NCBI RefSeq assembly: GCF_014648655.1
Contig: NZ_BMRN01000001.1
Span: forward strand, 124,001-188,000
From: Streptomyces atratus
GTDB lineage: Bacteria > Actinomycetota > Actinomycetes > Streptomycetales > Streptomycetaceae
Direction: 5' to 3'
DNA: 64,000 bases
Below are positions 10,434 to 22,566 of the stretch, in pieces; within the stretch, counting starts at the first letter, position 1, and each line of letters opens with the position of its first letter. Both the position numbers and the translations under genes were made by a program. The notes under the pieces were generated by a model. The model ran no database searches. It was not told the origin of the DNA and saw only the letters and a program-made list of their open reading frames with translations.

Positions 10434-10880
10434 TCAGGCCACGTTCACCCTCTGGCCGGGCGGAGCCGCCTCCAGCCAGGCGAGGAACCCGGTCAGCGCG
10501 TCCTCGCTCATGGCCAGCTCCAGGCGGGTCCCACGATGGAGACAGCCGAGCACCACGGCGTCGGACAGGAGCGCCAGTTCCTCCTCGCCCTCGGGCAGCC
10601 GACGGGCGACCACCTCGATCGCGGAACGCTCCAGGACCCGGCGCGGGCGGGGAGCGTACGAGAAGACCCGGAACCAGTCGATCCGGTCACCGCTGTACCG
10701 GGCGACCCCGTACACCCAGCCCTTGCCCGAGAGATCGGGTTCCTCCGGCACATTCCATCGCAGGCTGCAGTCGAAGGTCCCACCGGAGCGCTGAATCAGC
10801 CGCCGGCGCAGACCGAAGACGAAGAGACCAACCGCAATCAGTGCGACGACCAGCCCGCCCACCCACAGCGCGAGGAACAT
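10434..10880 (-). CDS. DUF2550 membrane-anchored protein
   Basis: 148 residues from the ATG at 10880, preceded by GAGG at about seven bases; a longer frame from 10937 has no such site. One N-terminal transmembrane helix (about residues 2-24) is followed by a basic stretch and a soluble domain of the DUF2550 type (SGGTFDCSLRWNVPE ... WVYGVARYSGDRIDWFRVFS). Proteins of this family sit next to atpC in many actinobacteria; no function has been shown to my knowledge. It lies downstream of and in line with the atp operon. Confidence 0.88.
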   Translation of the reverse strand: MFLALWVGGLVVALIAVGLFVFGLRRRLIQRSGGTFDCSLRWNVPEEPDLSGKGWVYGVARYSGDRIDWFRVFSYAPRPRRVLERSAIEVVARRLPEGEEELALLSDAVVLGCLHRGTRLELAMSEDALTGFLAWLEAAPPGQRVNVA

Positions 10881-11015
10881 CTCCACCGACCTCCTCGCGT
10901 CGTCGAGTAACGGATACCGCCAGAACCGCACCTGCATCGCCTCAGCCGCGGCACGGTCTGGAGTGGTCTCCAGCTCGGGCCGCGGCTGAGGGTAAAGCTA
11001 CGTTGTCGCGGTGTG

Positions 11016-11390
11016 CTAGCGCACCGCCACCGCACGCAGTCGCACTTCGGCGCGCCGCTCGGAAGCGGCGTCCGTGTCCGACTTCGCACGCTCCAGCGCA
11101 CGCTCGGCGCGCTGGACATCGATCTCGTCCGCCAGCTCGGCGATCTCCGCGAGCAGCGAGAGCTTGTCGTCCGCGAACGAGATGAAACCGCCGTGCACAG
11201 CGGCGACCACGGTCCCGCCATCGCTCGTACGGATCGTCACCGGGCCCGATTCCAGCACACCCAGAAGCGGCTGGTGACCGGGCATGACGCCGATGTCGCC
11301 GGACGTGGTGCGCGCGACGACCAGGTTGGCCTCGCCGGACCAGACACTGCGGTCCGCGGCGACCAGCTCGACGTGCAGCTCAGCAGCCAA
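11016..11390 (-). CDS. atpC: ATP synthase F1 epsilon subunit
   Basis: 124 residues. An N-terminal beta-sandwich domain (GDIGVMPGHQPLLG, residues 30-45) is followed by a short helical hairpin (AERALERAKSDTDA). It regulates and couples F1 rotation in the membrane-bound ATP synthase. The start is TTG at 11390 with GAGGAG six bases upstream. It is the last gene of the atp operon, about 110 bases after atpD. Confidence 0.95.
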   Translation of the reverse strand: MAAELHVELVAADRSVWSGEANLVVARTTSGDIGVMPGHQPLLGVLESGPVTIRTSDGGTVVAAVHGGFISFADDKLSLLAEIAELADEIDVQRAERALERAKSDTDAASERRAEVRLRAVAVR

Positions 11391-11500
11391 GGGTGGCTCC
11401 TCGGGTCACCACCCGGCCGTTCATGCCGGGTGTTGGGTCAATTCTACGGGGCGTGGTGAGGGGGACGGGACGCACCCGCCCCCCTCGGTGAGCCATGGGC

Positions 11501-13857
<2,357 letters not shown>

Positions 13858-13860
13858 CGA

Positions 13861-15432
13861 TCAGCCCTCGCCCAGAAGCTTGCCGTCCGAGGTCTCGAAC
13901 TGCTGCTTGAAGGCGGCGACCGCGTCGGCAATCGCCTGCAGCGTGTCGTCGGACATCTTGGCGCCCTCGGCGATGCTGGTCAGGAGGTCCTTGCGCTCAC
14001 GGCGCAGGTACTCCAGCAGCTCGCTCTCGAAGCGACGGATGTCCTCGACCGGGACGTCGTCCATCTTGCCGTTGGTGCCGGCCCAGATCGAGATGACCTG
14101 CTCCTCGACCGGGTACGGCTGGTACTGCGGCTGCTTCAGCAGCTCGACCATGCGCTTACCGCGCTCCAGCGACGCCTTCGAAGCCGCGTCCAGGTCGGAA
14201 CCGAAGGCGGCGAACGCCTCCAGCTCGCGGTACTGGGCGAGGTCGACACGGAGTCGGCCGGAGACCTGGCGCATGGCCTTGTGCTGGGCGGAGCCACCGA
14301 CACGGGAGACCGAGATACCGACGTTCAGGGCCGGACGCTGGCCGGCGTTGAACAGGTCGGACTCCAGGAAGCACTGGCCGTCGGTGATGGAGATGACGTT
14401 GGTCGGAATGAACGCCGACACGTCGTTCGCCTTGGTCTCGACGATCGGGAGGCCCGTCATCGAACCGGCGCCCATCTCGTCGGAGAGCTTCGCGCAGCGC
14501 TCCAGCAGACGCGAGTGCAGGTAGAAGACGTCGCCCGGGTAGGCCTCGCGGCCCGGCGGACGGCGCAGCAGAAGCGACACGGCGCGGTAGGCGTCGGCCT
14601 GCTTCGAGAGGTCGTCGAAGATGATCAGGACGTGCTTGCCCTGGTACATCCAGTGCTGACCGATGGCCGAACCGGTGTACGGCGCCAGGTACTTGAAGCC
14701 GGCCGGGTCGGACGCCGGGGCGGCGACGATGGTCGTGTACTCGAGCGCGCCGGCCTCTTCCAGGGCACCACGCACGGAGGCGATGGTGGAACCCTTCTGA
14801 CCGATGGCGACGTAGATGCAGCGCACCTGCTTGTTCACGTCGCCCGAGCGCCAGTTGTCGCGCTGGTTGATGATCGTGTCGACGGCCAGAGCGGTCTTAC
14901 CCGTCTGACGGTCACCAATGATCAGCTGACGCTGGCCGCGGCCGATCGGCACCATGGCGTCGACGGCCTTGTAGCCGGTCTGCATCGGCTCGTGCACCGA
15001 CTTACGGACCATGACGCCAGGGGCCTGCAGCTCGAGGGCGCGGCGGCTGTCGGTCGCGATCTCGCCGAGACCGTCGATCGGGTTGCCGAGCGGGTCGACG
15101 ACGCGGCCGAGGTAACCCTCGCCGACGCCGACGGAGAGCACCTCACCGGTGCGCTGCACCGGCTGGCCCTCTTCGATTCCGCTGAACTCGCCGAGAACGA
15201 TCGCACCGATCTCGCGCTCCTCGAGGTTGAGGGCGAGACCGAGGGTTCCGTCCTCGAACTTCAGCAGCTCGTTCGCCATGGCCGAGGGAAGACCCTCGAC
15301 CTTTGCGATGCCGTCGCCGGCAACGCTGACCGTACCGACCTCCTCGCGCGAGGCCGCGTCCGGCTTGTACGACTGGACAAAGTTCTCCAGCGCGTCCCGG
15401 ATCTCCTCCGGCCGGATCGTGAGCTCCGCCAT
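13861..15432 (-). CDS. atpA: ATP synthase F1 alpha subunit
   Basis: 523 residues from [15 protein letters not shown]. The frame stays open upstream, but that part is not conserved and lies in the intergenic region. The P-loop is [13 protein letters not shown] near residue 172, and the ATPase alpha/beta signature ([14 protein letters not shown]) is near 365. It holds the non-catalytic nucleotide sites of F1. A gap of about 140 bases separates it from atpH; it contains a GC-rich inverted sequence and the ribosome-binding site. Confidence 0.97.
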   Translation of the reverse strand: MAELTIRPEEIRDALENFVQSYKPDAASREEVGTVSVAGDGIAKVEGLPSAMANELLKFEDGTLGLALNLEEREIGAIVLGEFSGIEEGQPVQRTGEVLSVGVGEGYLGRVVDPLGNPIDGLGEIATDSRRALELQAPGVMVRKSVHEPMQTGYKAVDAMVPIGRGQRQLIIGDRQTGKTALAVDTIINQRDNWRSGDVNKQVRCIYVAIGQKGSTIASVRGALEEAGALEYTTIVAAPASDPAGFKYLAPYTGSAIGQHWMYQGKHVLIIFDDLSKQADAYRAVSLLLRRPPGREAYPGDVFYLHSRLLERCAKLSDEMGAGSMTGLPIVETKANDVSAFIPTNVISITDGQCFLESDLFNAGQRPALNVGISVSRVGGSAQHKAMRQVSGRLRVDLAQYRELEAFAAFGSDLDAASKASLERGKRMVELLKQPQYQPYPVEEQVISIWAGTNGKMDDVPVEDIRRFESELLEYLRRERKDLLTSIAEGAKMSDDTLQAIADAVAAFKQQFETSDGKLLGEG

Positions 15433-15570
15433 CTGGGTTCCCTGCTCTCCTTGTTGGGCCCGAAGTTTCTTAAGGGGGTCTGGGGGCCGACCCCCAGGAA
15501 TCTTCTGCAATTTCTGCACGGCCCAACCGGGCCGCTGGTCTTGCTCTGTTCTGTTGCTGCGCTGCGCTCG

Positions 15571-16386
15571 TCAGCCGGCCATGCGACGGGTCGCCTCGTC
15601 GAGGCGCTCCGCGATGGTGCCGTTGATGACCTCGTCACCGACCCGCACCGAGATCCCGCCGAGGACCGTGGGGTCCACATCGAGATTCAGGTGCATCGGC
15701 CGTCCGTAGATCTTCGCCAGTGCGGCACCGAGACGCTGCTTCTGCTGATCGCTCAGCGGCACTGCCGAGGTGACCACGGCGACCATGCGGTCCCGGCGCT
15801 CCGCGGCAAGCTTGGAGAGGGACTCGAGTCCCGCTTCCAGGCTACGTCCACGCGGCTGGGTGACAAGCCGCACGACGACGCGCTCGGTGGTGGGCCGTGC
15901 CTTGCCGCCGAGCAGGCTGCGCAGCAGCTCGCTCTTGGCGGCGACGGACGCGGACCGGTTGGTGAGCGCGGCGCGCAGCTCCTTGTCGGAGGCGACGATC
16001 CGGCCGAACCGGAACAGCTCGTCCTCGACGTCGTCGAGGTCTCCGCTGCGCTGGGCGGCGGTGAGGTCTGCGGTGTTCGCCAGTTCCTCGACCGAGTCGA
16101 CCAGGTCACGCGACTGCGACCAGCGGGAGCGGACCATGCCGGAGATCAGGTCGACGGTCTCGCCGCCCACCTGACCGCGCAGCAGTCGTCCGGCCAGCTC
16201 GGCCTTGGCCTCGCCGGCCTGCGACGGGTCGGTCAGGACCCGCCGCAGCGATACCTCGCGCTGGAGCAGCGCCGTTACGGCGGCCAGCTCCTCGGCGAGC
16301 TTCGCCGCGTCGACCGACGTGTTGTCGGTCAGCGCGTCGAGACGCTCACGTGCGGCAGCCAGTGCCTCGCGGCTCGCGCCGTTCAT
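15571..16386 (-). CDS. atpH: ATP synthase F1 delta subunit
   Basis: 271 residues, the extended length typical of actinobacteria (E. coli delta is about 177). The C-terminal OSCP domain is recognisable (TSAVPLSDQQKQRLGAAL ... VDPTVLGGISVRVGDEVING). It links F1 to the peripheral b stalk. The start overlaps the atpF stop (ATGA), so the two stalk subunits are translationally coupled. Confidence 0.96.
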   Translation of the reverse strand: MNGASREALAAARERLDALTDNTSVDAAKLAEELAAVTALLQREVSLRRVLTDPSQAGEAKAELAGRLLRGQVGGETVDLISGMVRSRWSQSRDLVDSVEELANTADLTAAQRSGDLDDVEDELFRFGRIVASDKELRAALTNRSASVAAKSELLRSLLGGKARPTTERVVVRLVTQPRGRSLEAGLESLSKLAAERRDRMVAVVTSAVPLSDQQKQRLGAALAKIYGRPMHLNLDVDPTVLGGISVRVGDEVINGTIAERLDEATRRMAG

Positions 16387-16925
16387 CGGACAGCCTCGGC
16401 CTTCGCCTCGAGCTCGTCGAGGAAACGGTCGACGGTGCCGCTCTGCCGGGCGTGGTCCTCGAGGGACTCGCCGACGAGCTTGCCGGCCAGGTCGGTGGCG
16501 AGCTTGCCCACGTCCTGACGCAGCGCGGAAGCCGCGGCCTTGCGGTCGGCCTCGATCTGGGCGTGACCGGCAGCGATGATCTCCTCGCGCTGCCGCTGGC
16601 CTTCCGCCCGCATCTCCTGCAGGATCACGGCACCCTGCTCCTGCGCCTCCTGGCGCAGACGAGCGGCTTCGTGGCGGGCCTCCGCGAGCTGAGCCTTGTA
16701 CTGCTCAAGCACGCTCTGGGCCTCGGTCTGGGCCGCATCGGCCTTCTCGATACCGCCTTCGATGGCCTCGCGGCGCTCTTCCAGAACCTTGTTGATGTTC
16801 GGGAGGAGCTTCTTGGCGAGGAAGCCGAAGACGATGACAAAGGCGATGAAGCCAATGACGAGCTCAGGGATCGGCGGGAGAAGCGGGTTTTCCGTCTCCG
16901 CCGCGAGCTGAACCAGAGGGTTCAC
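16383..16925 (-). CDS. atpF: ATP synthase F0 b subunit
   Basis: 180 residues starting at a GTG. One N-terminal transmembrane helix (LVIGFIAFVIVFGFLAKKLLP, about 22-42) is followed by a long charged coiled coil (EERREAIEGGIEKADAAQTE onward), the peripheral stalk. Position between atpE and atpH is standard. Confidence 0.96.
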   Translation of the reverse strand: MNPLVQLAAETENPLLPPIPELVIGFIAFVIVFGFLAKKLLPNINKVLEERREAIEGGIEKADAAQTEAQSVLEQYKAQLAEARHEAARLRQEAQEQGAVILQEMRAEGQRQREEIIAAGHAQIEADRKAAASALRQDVGKLATDLAGKLVGESLEDHARQSGTVDRFLDELEAKAEAVR

Positions 16926-16962
16926 GTCAGTGCCTTCCGTCGAATGGGCTGTTCGCGACCGG

Positions 16963-17214
16963 TCAGGAGGTCGGGTAGACGAACGGCATGACCAGACCGA
17001 TCAGGGCGAGCGCCTCACAGAAGGCGAAGCCGAGAATCTGGTTGGCGCGGATGAGACCGGCAGCCTCGGGCTGACGGGCGAGCGCCTGGGTGCCGTTACC
17101 GAAGATGATGCCGACGCCGACGCCGGGGCCGATCGCGGCGAGGCCGTAACCGATGGAGCCGAGGTTGCCCTTGATTTCGACGCTGGTGGCGGCGAGGGTC
17201 TGGAGAGCAGACAT
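16963..17214 (-). CDS. atpE: ATP synthase F0 c subunit
   Basis: 83 residues, a two-helix hairpin forming the proton-driven ring. It shows the Gly-rich first helix (AAIGPGVGVGIIFGNG), the polar loop ARQPEA, and the proton-carrying Glu in LGFAFCEALALIG at residue 67. The start at MSALQTL is preceded by GAGAAGGAAGA. The longer open frame upstream overlaps atpB in another frame and is not coding. Confidence 0.96.
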   Translation of the reverse strand: MSALQTLAATSVEIKGNLGSIGYGLAAIGPGVGVGIIFGNGTQALARQPEAAGLIRANQILGFAFCEALALIGLVMPFVYPTS

Positions 17215-17282
17215 GCCGGTTCTTCCTTCTCTTTCTTGGTCCGGTGGGGGTTGGCCACCGGGTGCTTCAGGAGGTGGGGTGC

Positions 17283-18104
17283 TCAGTGGCCCTTGGCGAG
17301 AGCGCCCTGGATGTAGCTGCAGGTCAGCAGGACGAACACATAGGCCTGGACAGCTTGGATGAAGAGCTCGAAGGCGGTCATCACGATGACCATCACGAAC
17401 GAGACACCCGCGTAGGCGATGCCGATGCCGTTGAGCAGGTACCAGCTGGCGATCGTGAAGAGCAGCAGCAGAGTGTGGCCCGCGAACATGTTGGCGAAGA
17501 GCCGGACGGCGTGCGTGAACGGCCTGACGAGCAGGTTCGAGAAGAGCTCGATGGTCATCGAGAGCGGCAGGACCGCGCCGAGACTCTTGTCGTAGCCCGT
17601 GAAGTTCTTGAAGGCTCCGACGAAACCGTGCCTCTTGAAGGTCAGGCTGACCCACAGGACGTACACGATGGCGGCGAGCGCGGCCGGGTACGCGATGATC
17701 GCCGTCACGGGGAACTGGGCGACCGGAATGATGGACCAGAGGTTCATCATCCAGACGAAGAAGAACAGGGAGACCACAAGCGGGACGTACTTCTCGCCCT
17801 CGCGCTTGCCGATCGTCTCGTAGACGACACCTCTGCGTACGAAGTCGTAGCCGGCCTCGGCCACCATCTGCAGCTTGCCCGGAACCAGCTTCGGCTTGGC
17901 GAAAGCCGCCCAGAAGAAGCCGACGATGATGATCGAGCCGAGCAGCGCCAGCAGCATCGTCTTGTTGAAGTACAAGTTGCTGTCCCCGTTGCCCCAGAGG
18001 GGCTCGAACAGGAACGAGTGCAGGCCGGGAGCCGGGAAACCACAACCGGAGAAGATGTGGCAATCGGTCTCGAAGGCGAGCACCTGTGTCGGGTCAGCAC
18101 TCAC
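17283..18104 (-). CDS. atpB: ATP synthase F0 a subunit
   Basis: 273 residues from a GTG at 18104, chosen for AAGGAG about seven bases upstream; an in-frame ATG at 18140 has none. The protein has five to six transmembrane helices. The proton-channel Arg lies in NLLVRPFTHAVRLFANMFAGH near residue 205. It forms the two proton half-channels against the c ring. Confidence 0.95.
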   Translation of the reverse strand: MSADPTQVLAFETDCHIFSGCGFPAPGLHSFLFEPLWGNGDSNLYFNKTMLLALLGSIIIVGFFWAAFAKPKLVPGKLQMVAEAGYDFVRRGVVYETIGKREGEKYVPLVVSLFFFVWMMNLWSIIPVAQFPVTAIIAYPAALAAIVYVLWVSLTFKRHGFVGAFKNFTGYDKSLGAVLPLSMTIELFSNLLVRPFTHAVRLFANMFAGHTLLLLFTIASWYLLNGIGIAYAGVSFVMVIVMTAFELFIQAVQAYVFVLLTCSYIQGALAKGH

Positions 18105-18329
18105 CGCGGGCTCCTTCAGCGTGGCGCATAGGTACGGCAACCTCGTTGTGTCGGCGCGGCGCGCAGCCGCGGTTCGGCACTGGACTGGTGTATCGGATGT
18201 GTGGGCGGCGGTCAGGCATTGAGCCTCGCGATCGAGCAGGCGTCAGCTCACATGCCCGCGCCCGCAGTGCCGCAGTTGGAACCGGACGATAGCAGGGTCG
18301 TGAACCCGCACTTATCCCGCCCCTACCCT

Positions 18330-18767
18330 TCACGACTTCGACCCCGTGTTCTTGGGCTTTTCACCCTTGTCGGCCTCGGGTTCGACGTAAAGGATCTTGG
18401 CCTTCATGTGTGCGCGCGTCTGTGCGGCGATCCACACGAGCGTGGTCGCGACCAACGTGATCGCAAAGGCCTTCGGGTTGAACACCGTGGTGTTCTTGAA
18501 GGCCGCGACGAAGATGAACAGCAACAGGAGCTGTGCCGTGTAGAGCATCAGCCCCATCGCCTGGAACAGCTGCGGGAAGGACTTGGCGGTCCGTTGCAGG
18601 ACCAGGAGTCCGATCCCCATGAAGAGAATCACCACGATCGTCGCGACGACCGCACCCAGGGCTCCCTTGCCGCCGGCCACGCCACCACTGATCGCGGCGG
18701 CAACAGCACCGGCGACGGCGGTGGGTACGGCGGTTTGGAGGAGACTCCGGGCGTCGTTGGACGGCAT
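18330..18767 (-). CDS. atpI: AtpI-like membrane protein
   Basis: 145 residues from MPSNDARS (a 159-residue start at 18809 is possible). Four hydrophobic segments are visible: a small-residue-rich pair at the N-terminus (AVAGAVAAAISGGVAGG, GAVVATIVVILFMGIGLLVLQ), then YTAQLLLLFIFVAAF and AFAITLVATTLVWIAAQTRA. It has a Lys/Glu-rich cytoplasmic tail. It is first in the atp operon, the position of AtpI, thought to help c-ring assembly. The sequence is poorly conserved, so the name rests largely on position. Confidence 0.85.
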   Translation of the reverse strand: MPSNDARSLLQTAVPTAVAGAVAAAISGGVAGGKGALGAVVATIVVILFMGIGLLVLQRTAKSFPQLFQAMGLMLYTAQLLLLFIFVAAFKNTTVFNPKAFAITLVATTLVWIAAQTRAHMKAKILYVEPEADKGEKPKNTGSKS

Positions 18768-18907
18768 GGCGGCAGCTCCGCTTGCAGGGGGTGGGCAGTG
18801 TGTCGTCATGGACGAGCGTAGGCCCGGTCCGAGTCGATGCCTCGGGCCGATGGACCGTGGTACTCAGGTCCTTCAACTCCGTCACCGGGCTTCGTGAACG
18901 GTATCAC

Positions 18908-18936
18908 AAACTATTTGATGAGGTCTTTACCAAGAA
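18908..18936 (-). promoter_or_regulatory. Candidate atp operon promoter
   Basis: On the minus strand TTCTTG (18936-18931) and TAGTTT (18913-18908) are 17 bases apart, in an AT-rich patch that stands out in this GC-rich region, 140 bases upstream of the atpI-like gene. It fits a vegetative sigma-factor promoter; unproven. Confidence 0.45.
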
Positions 18937-19029
18937 AGTGTGCTTGCTGTCACACATGAGGGTGAACGTGCGCGTGTGAGCAAGACAACTCAATACGTTG
19001 TCCGGTAATGCCCCTTGATGACCGAATCG

Positions 19030-20415
19030 TCAGTGCGAGGAATCAGCCTTATCTCTGTCCGAAAAACGCGAACGGGGGCCGATGGCAGTCGCCCCGTTGA
19101 CGCCGGAGACTCCCACGACGACCGGGGCCCGCTCCGGGAGCTCGCGCCCCTCCTGCACCATCTGTGTTTCCAGCGGCCTCTGTTGGGCCTCGTGCGCAGA
19201 TGAGGGTTCCGCCTCGGGCACCTCGCCCTCGCTGCGGCGACGGCGGTAGCGGGGCGGTACGAAGCGTTCCGCCCAGTACGGCGCCCGCGGGGTGAAGCGG
19301 GGCATCAGCAGCAGGACGAGGCCCAGGGCGCTCAGGCCCACGATCACGATCACGATCCATAGGGACGCCGAGTGCACGGAGTAGCCGACCGCGCCGAAGG
19401 CGATCAGGGCCGACCAGAAGTACATGATCAGCACGGACCTGCTGTGCGAGTGGCCGATCTCCAACAATCGGTGGTGCAGATGGCCGCGGTCCGCCGCGAA
19501 CGGCGACTGGCCGTTCCACGTACGCCGCACGATCGCCAGCACCAGGTCGGCGGCCGGGATCGCGATGATCGTCAGCGGCAGCAGCAGCGGGATGAAGACC
19601 GGCAGCATCGCCTGGGTGGCCTCGCGCTCGCTGCCCGCGAAGAGCGTCATCGTGTCCGGGTCGACCCGGCCCGTCACGGAGATCGCCCCGGCCGCGAGCA
19701 CCAGGCCGATCAGCATCGAACCCGAGTCGCCCATGAAGATCCGCGCGGGATGCATGTTGTGCGGCAGGAAGCCCAGGCACATGCCCATCAGGATCGCCGT
19801 GAAGAGCGTCGCCGGGGCCGCCGCCTCGATCATGTGCCCGTACCAGAGCCGGTACGTGTACAGGAAGAACGCGGCGGAGGCGATGCACACCATGCCCGCC
19901 GCGAGACCGTCCAGACCGTCGACGAAGTTGACCGCGTTGATGGTGATGACGACCAGGGCGACCGTGAGCAGCGTGCCCTGCCACTGGGTGAGCGCGACGG
20001 TGCCGACGCCGGGGATCGGCAGCCACAGGATCGTGAGGCCCTGGATGACCATGACCGCGGCGGCGATCATCTGCCCGCCGAGCTTGATCAGGGCGTCGAT
20101 CTCGAACTTGTCGTCCAGGACACCGATCAGCCAGATCAGCGCGGCGCCGGAGAGCAGCGCGCGCGGCTCGTTGGAGAGCTGGAAGACCCAGTCGAGGTTC
20201 TGGAGATGGGCCGCGACGATCAGTCCGGCGCACAGCCCGCCGAACATGGCGATGCCACCGAGCCTCGGTGTCGGTTCTCGGTGGACGTCGCGCGCACGGA
20301 TCGCGGGCATCGCCCCGACCGCGATGGCGAACTTGCGCACCGGGCCGGTCAGCAGATAGGTAACCGCAGCCGTGACACAGAGCGTCAGCAGGTAATCACG
20401 CACGGGCTGCCCCAT
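19030..20415 (-). CDS. Undecaprenyl-phosphate sugar-1-phosphate transferase (MraY/WecA family)
   Basis: 461 residues with about ten or eleven transmembrane helices. Family motifs are intact: PTPRLGGIAMFGG near residue 48, the metal-binding NFVDGLDGLAAG near 160, FMGDSGSMLIG near 225 and the loop RGHLHHRLLEIGHSH near 315. It transfers a sugar phosphate (GlcNAc-1-P by analogy with WecA/TagO) onto the lipid carrier, the first step of wall-polymer assembly. The C-terminal 70 residues are a hydrophilic, poorly conserved tail. A GTG four codons in (VRDYLL) is an equally good start. It lies upstream of the atp operon and downstream of glyA. Confidence 0.9.
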   Translation of the reverse strand: MGQPVRDYLLTLCVTAAVTYLLTGPVRKFAIAVGAMPAIRARDVHREPTPRLGGIAMFGGLCAGLIVAAHLQNLDWVFQLSNEPRALLSGAALIWLIGVLDDKFEIDALIKLGGQMIAAAVMVIQGLTILWLPIPGVGTVALTQWQGTLLTVALVVITINAVNFVDGLDGLAAGMVCIASAAFFLYTYRLWYGHMIEAAAPATLFTAILMGMCLGFLPHNMHPARIFMGDSGSMLIGLVLAAGAISVTGRVDPDTMTLFAGSEREATQAMLPVFIPLLLPLTIIAIPAADLVLAIVRRTWNGQSPFAADRGHLHHRLLEIGHSHSRSVLIMYFWSALIAFGAVGYSVHSASLWIVIVIVGLSALGLVLLLMPRFTPRAPYWAERFVPPRYRRRRSEGEVPEAEPSSAHEAQQRPLETQMVQEGRELPERAPVVVGVSGVNGATAIGPRSRFSDRDKADSSH

Positions 20416-20507
20416 AGATTTCGCCGGCCATCTCAGCCCACACCTTAACTACGTCGGGCTCATGGTTGAGGACACGGAGGCCGGGCCGATGGTTGCACGG
20501 GCCACGT

Positions 20508-21773
20508 CTACCCCGGATAGGGCGGATATTTCCGGGCCAGTTCCTGAACCTCCGCGCGGATGTCGCCCTCCTCACGTACCGCCGCTCCGAAGAGCACGGC
20601 CAGCCGTGCCATGTCGGCGTCGTCCATGCCCTGGGTGGTGACGGCCGCGGTACCGAGTCTGATGCCCCGGGCGTCCCCGTACGGGAGCGCGCAGGTGTCC
20701 AGCACCAGGCCCGCCCCCGCCAGCCGGGTGCGGGCAGTGGGCCCGTCGACACCCAGCGGAGCCGGGTCCGCGACGATCAGGTGGGTGTCCGTGCCGCCCG
20801 TGGTGACCTCGAAGCCCTCGGCCTCCAGACCTGCGGCCAGCACCCGGGCATGGGCCACCACCCGATGGGCGTACGCCGTGAACGCCGGAGTGGCCGCCTC
20901 CCCGAACGCGACGGCCTTCGCGGCGACCGTGTGCATCTGCGCGCCGCCCTGGGTGAACGGGAACACCGCCCGGTCGATCCGCTCAGCCAGCTCCGCACCG
21001 CACAGGATCATCCCGCCGCGCGGACCGCGCAGCACCTTGTGCGTGGTCGCGCAGACCACGTCGGCATACGGGACGGGGCTCGGCGCCGCTCCCCCGGCGA
21101 TCAGCCCCATCGGATGCGCGGCGTCGGCGATGAGATACGCGCCCACCTCGTCGGCGATCTCCCGGAACAGTTCGTAGTCGGGATGGCGGGGGTACGAGAT
21201 CGAGCCGCTGACGATCGCCTTGGGGCGGTGCGCACGGGCCAGGGTGCGCACCTGCTCGTAGTCGATCAGGCCGCTCTCGGAGTCCACCCCGTAACCGACG
21301 AACTCGAACCAGCGGCCGGAGAAGTTGGCGGGCGAGCCGTGGGTGAGATGCCCGCCGTACGGGAGTCCCATCGCGAGCACCGTGTCGCCGGGGCGCAGCA
21401 GGGCCGCGTACGCGGCGAGGACGGCGGAGGAGCCGGAGTGCGCCTGGACATTGGCGTGTTCGGCGCCGAAGAGCGAGGTCGCCCGCCGGCAGGCGATGCG
21501 TTCGGCGGCGTCGGCCTGCTCACAGCCGCCGTGGTAGCGGGCGCCGGGATAGCCCTCGGCGTACTTGTTGGCGAGCGGTGAGCCGAGGGCGGCGAGGACC
21601 GCGGGCGAGGTGAAGTTCTCGGCGGCGATCAGCTGCAGGGTGCTCGACTGCCGGTGCAGCTCCTCCAGCAGCACGGCGGCGATCTCCGGGTCCTCCCGGA
21701 GCAGGGCGCCGTAATCCTGCGGCAGGGCGGCCTGGGCGGCGGAGGTGGGTGCGGCAGGAGTGGTGACCGGCAT
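20508..21773 (-). CDS. glyA: Serine hydroxymethyltransferase
   Basis: 421 residues, PLP-dependent fold type I. The PLP-binding Lys is in ATTHKVLRGPRGG near residue 235. The N-terminal folate-enzyme motif QLIAAENFTSPAVL and the YAEGYPGARYHGG loop are intact. It converts serine and tetrahydrofolate to glycine and methylene-tetrahydrofolate. Streptomyces often carries more than one glyA; this is the copy next to the sua5/prmC/prfA block. No glycine riboswitch is evident upstream. Confidence 0.92.
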   Translation of the reverse strand: MPVTTPAAPTSAAQAALPQDYGALLREDPEIAAVLLEELHRQSSTLQLIAAENFTSPAVLAALGSPLANKYAEGYPGARYHGGCEQADAAERIACRRATSLFGAEHANVQAHSGSSAVLAAYAALLRPGDTVLAMGLPYGGHLTHGSPANFSGRWFEFVGYGVDSESGLIDYEQVRTLARAHRPKAIVSGSISYPRHPDYELFREIADEVGAYLIADAAHPMGLIAGGAAPSPVPYADVVCATTHKVLRGPRGGMILCGAELAERIDRAVFPFTQGGAQMHTVAAKAVAFGEAATPAFTAYAHRVVAHARVLAAGLEAEGFEVTTGGTDTHLIVADPAPLGVDGPTARTRLAGAGLVLDTCALPYGDARGIRLGTAAVTTQGMDDADMARLAVLFGAAVREEGDIRAEVQELARKYPPYPG

Positions 21774-21924
21774 CTGACGGCTCCGGGCCTGGGGAGGGGT
21801 GCGCTGACGTCAGCTCCAATGTAGGCCCGTGACGGGCCCCCTGCCTGCTGTGCGGCGACGCCGTACACCCGTTGGGCCCCCTGGTGCCGGGCCCGTGTGT
21901 ACGGCCGTCAGAGTGGCGCAGGCG

Positions 21925-22566
21925 TCAGTGCGGGGCGGGTACGCCGGTCAGTGCGGTGACGACCGGGTCGAGGGCCTGGTTGATCTCGTCGCCGATGGAC
22001 CGGAAGAACGTGATCGGGGCGCCGTACGGGTCGTACACCTCGTCGGCATCGGCGGTGGGGGCCAGCAGCCAGCCGCGCAGCGCGGCCGCGGCACGCACCA
22101 GTGCGCGGGCGCGCTCGACCACACCCTCGTCGCGCGGGTCGGGCAGCGTGGCAGGGTCTATGGCCCGGACCAGCCGGGTGAATTCCTTGAGAGTGAAGGT
22201 CCGCAGGCCGGCCGAGTGACCCATCGAGATCACTTGTGCCCGGTGGTCGCGGGTGGCGGTGAGCACCAGGTCGGCACGGATCACGTGCTCGTCGAGCAGT
22301 TCCCGGCCGACGAAGCCGGTGGTGTCGGCGCCGAAGTCGGCGAGGACGATCTCGGCATTGGCTTCCATGGGGGCGCCTTCGTGGCCCCAGGTGCCCGCAC
22401 TCTCCACGATCAGTCCGCCTTGACGCGGATCGCCGAGGCGGTCCACCAGGGCGTGCCGGGTCAGCCGCTCGGTGATCGGTGAGCGGCAGACATTGCCGGT
22501 GCTGACGTGGAGGATGCGGAAAGTGTCGGCCTGCCCCGCTATGCCACGCCCCTCAGGGGCGGTCAA
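21925..22566 (-). CDS. Low-molecular-weight protein-tyrosine-phosphatase-like protein lacking the catalytic Cys
   Basis: 213 residues from a TTG at 22566 that overlaps the sua5 stop by four bases (TTGA) and has GAGGTGG upstream. The fold is that of arsenate-reductase/LMW phosphatases. The P-loop reads HVSTGNVCRSP near residue 24; in active enzymes the first residue of the C-x5-R loop is Cys, here Ser (codon AGC), while Arg and the second Cys remain. The acid motif appears as PDPRD near residue 140. Phosphatase activity is therefore doubtful; a binding role is possible. It is coupled to sua5. Confidence 0.85.
   Translation of the reverse strand: MTAPEGRGIAGQADTFRILHVSTGNVCRSPITERLTRHALVDRLGDPRQGGLIVESAGTWGHEGAPMEANAEIVLADFGADTTGFVGRELLDEHVIRADLVLTATRDHRAQVISMGHSAGLRTFTLKEFTRLVRAIDPATLPDPRDEGVVERARALVRAAAALRGWLLAPTADADEVYDPYGAPITFFRSIGDEINQALDPVVTALTGVPAPH

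Noticed and set aside
20400..21925. Glycine riboswitch near glyA
   Set aside because: The 150 bases upstream of glyA show no glycine-aptamer core that I can recognise.
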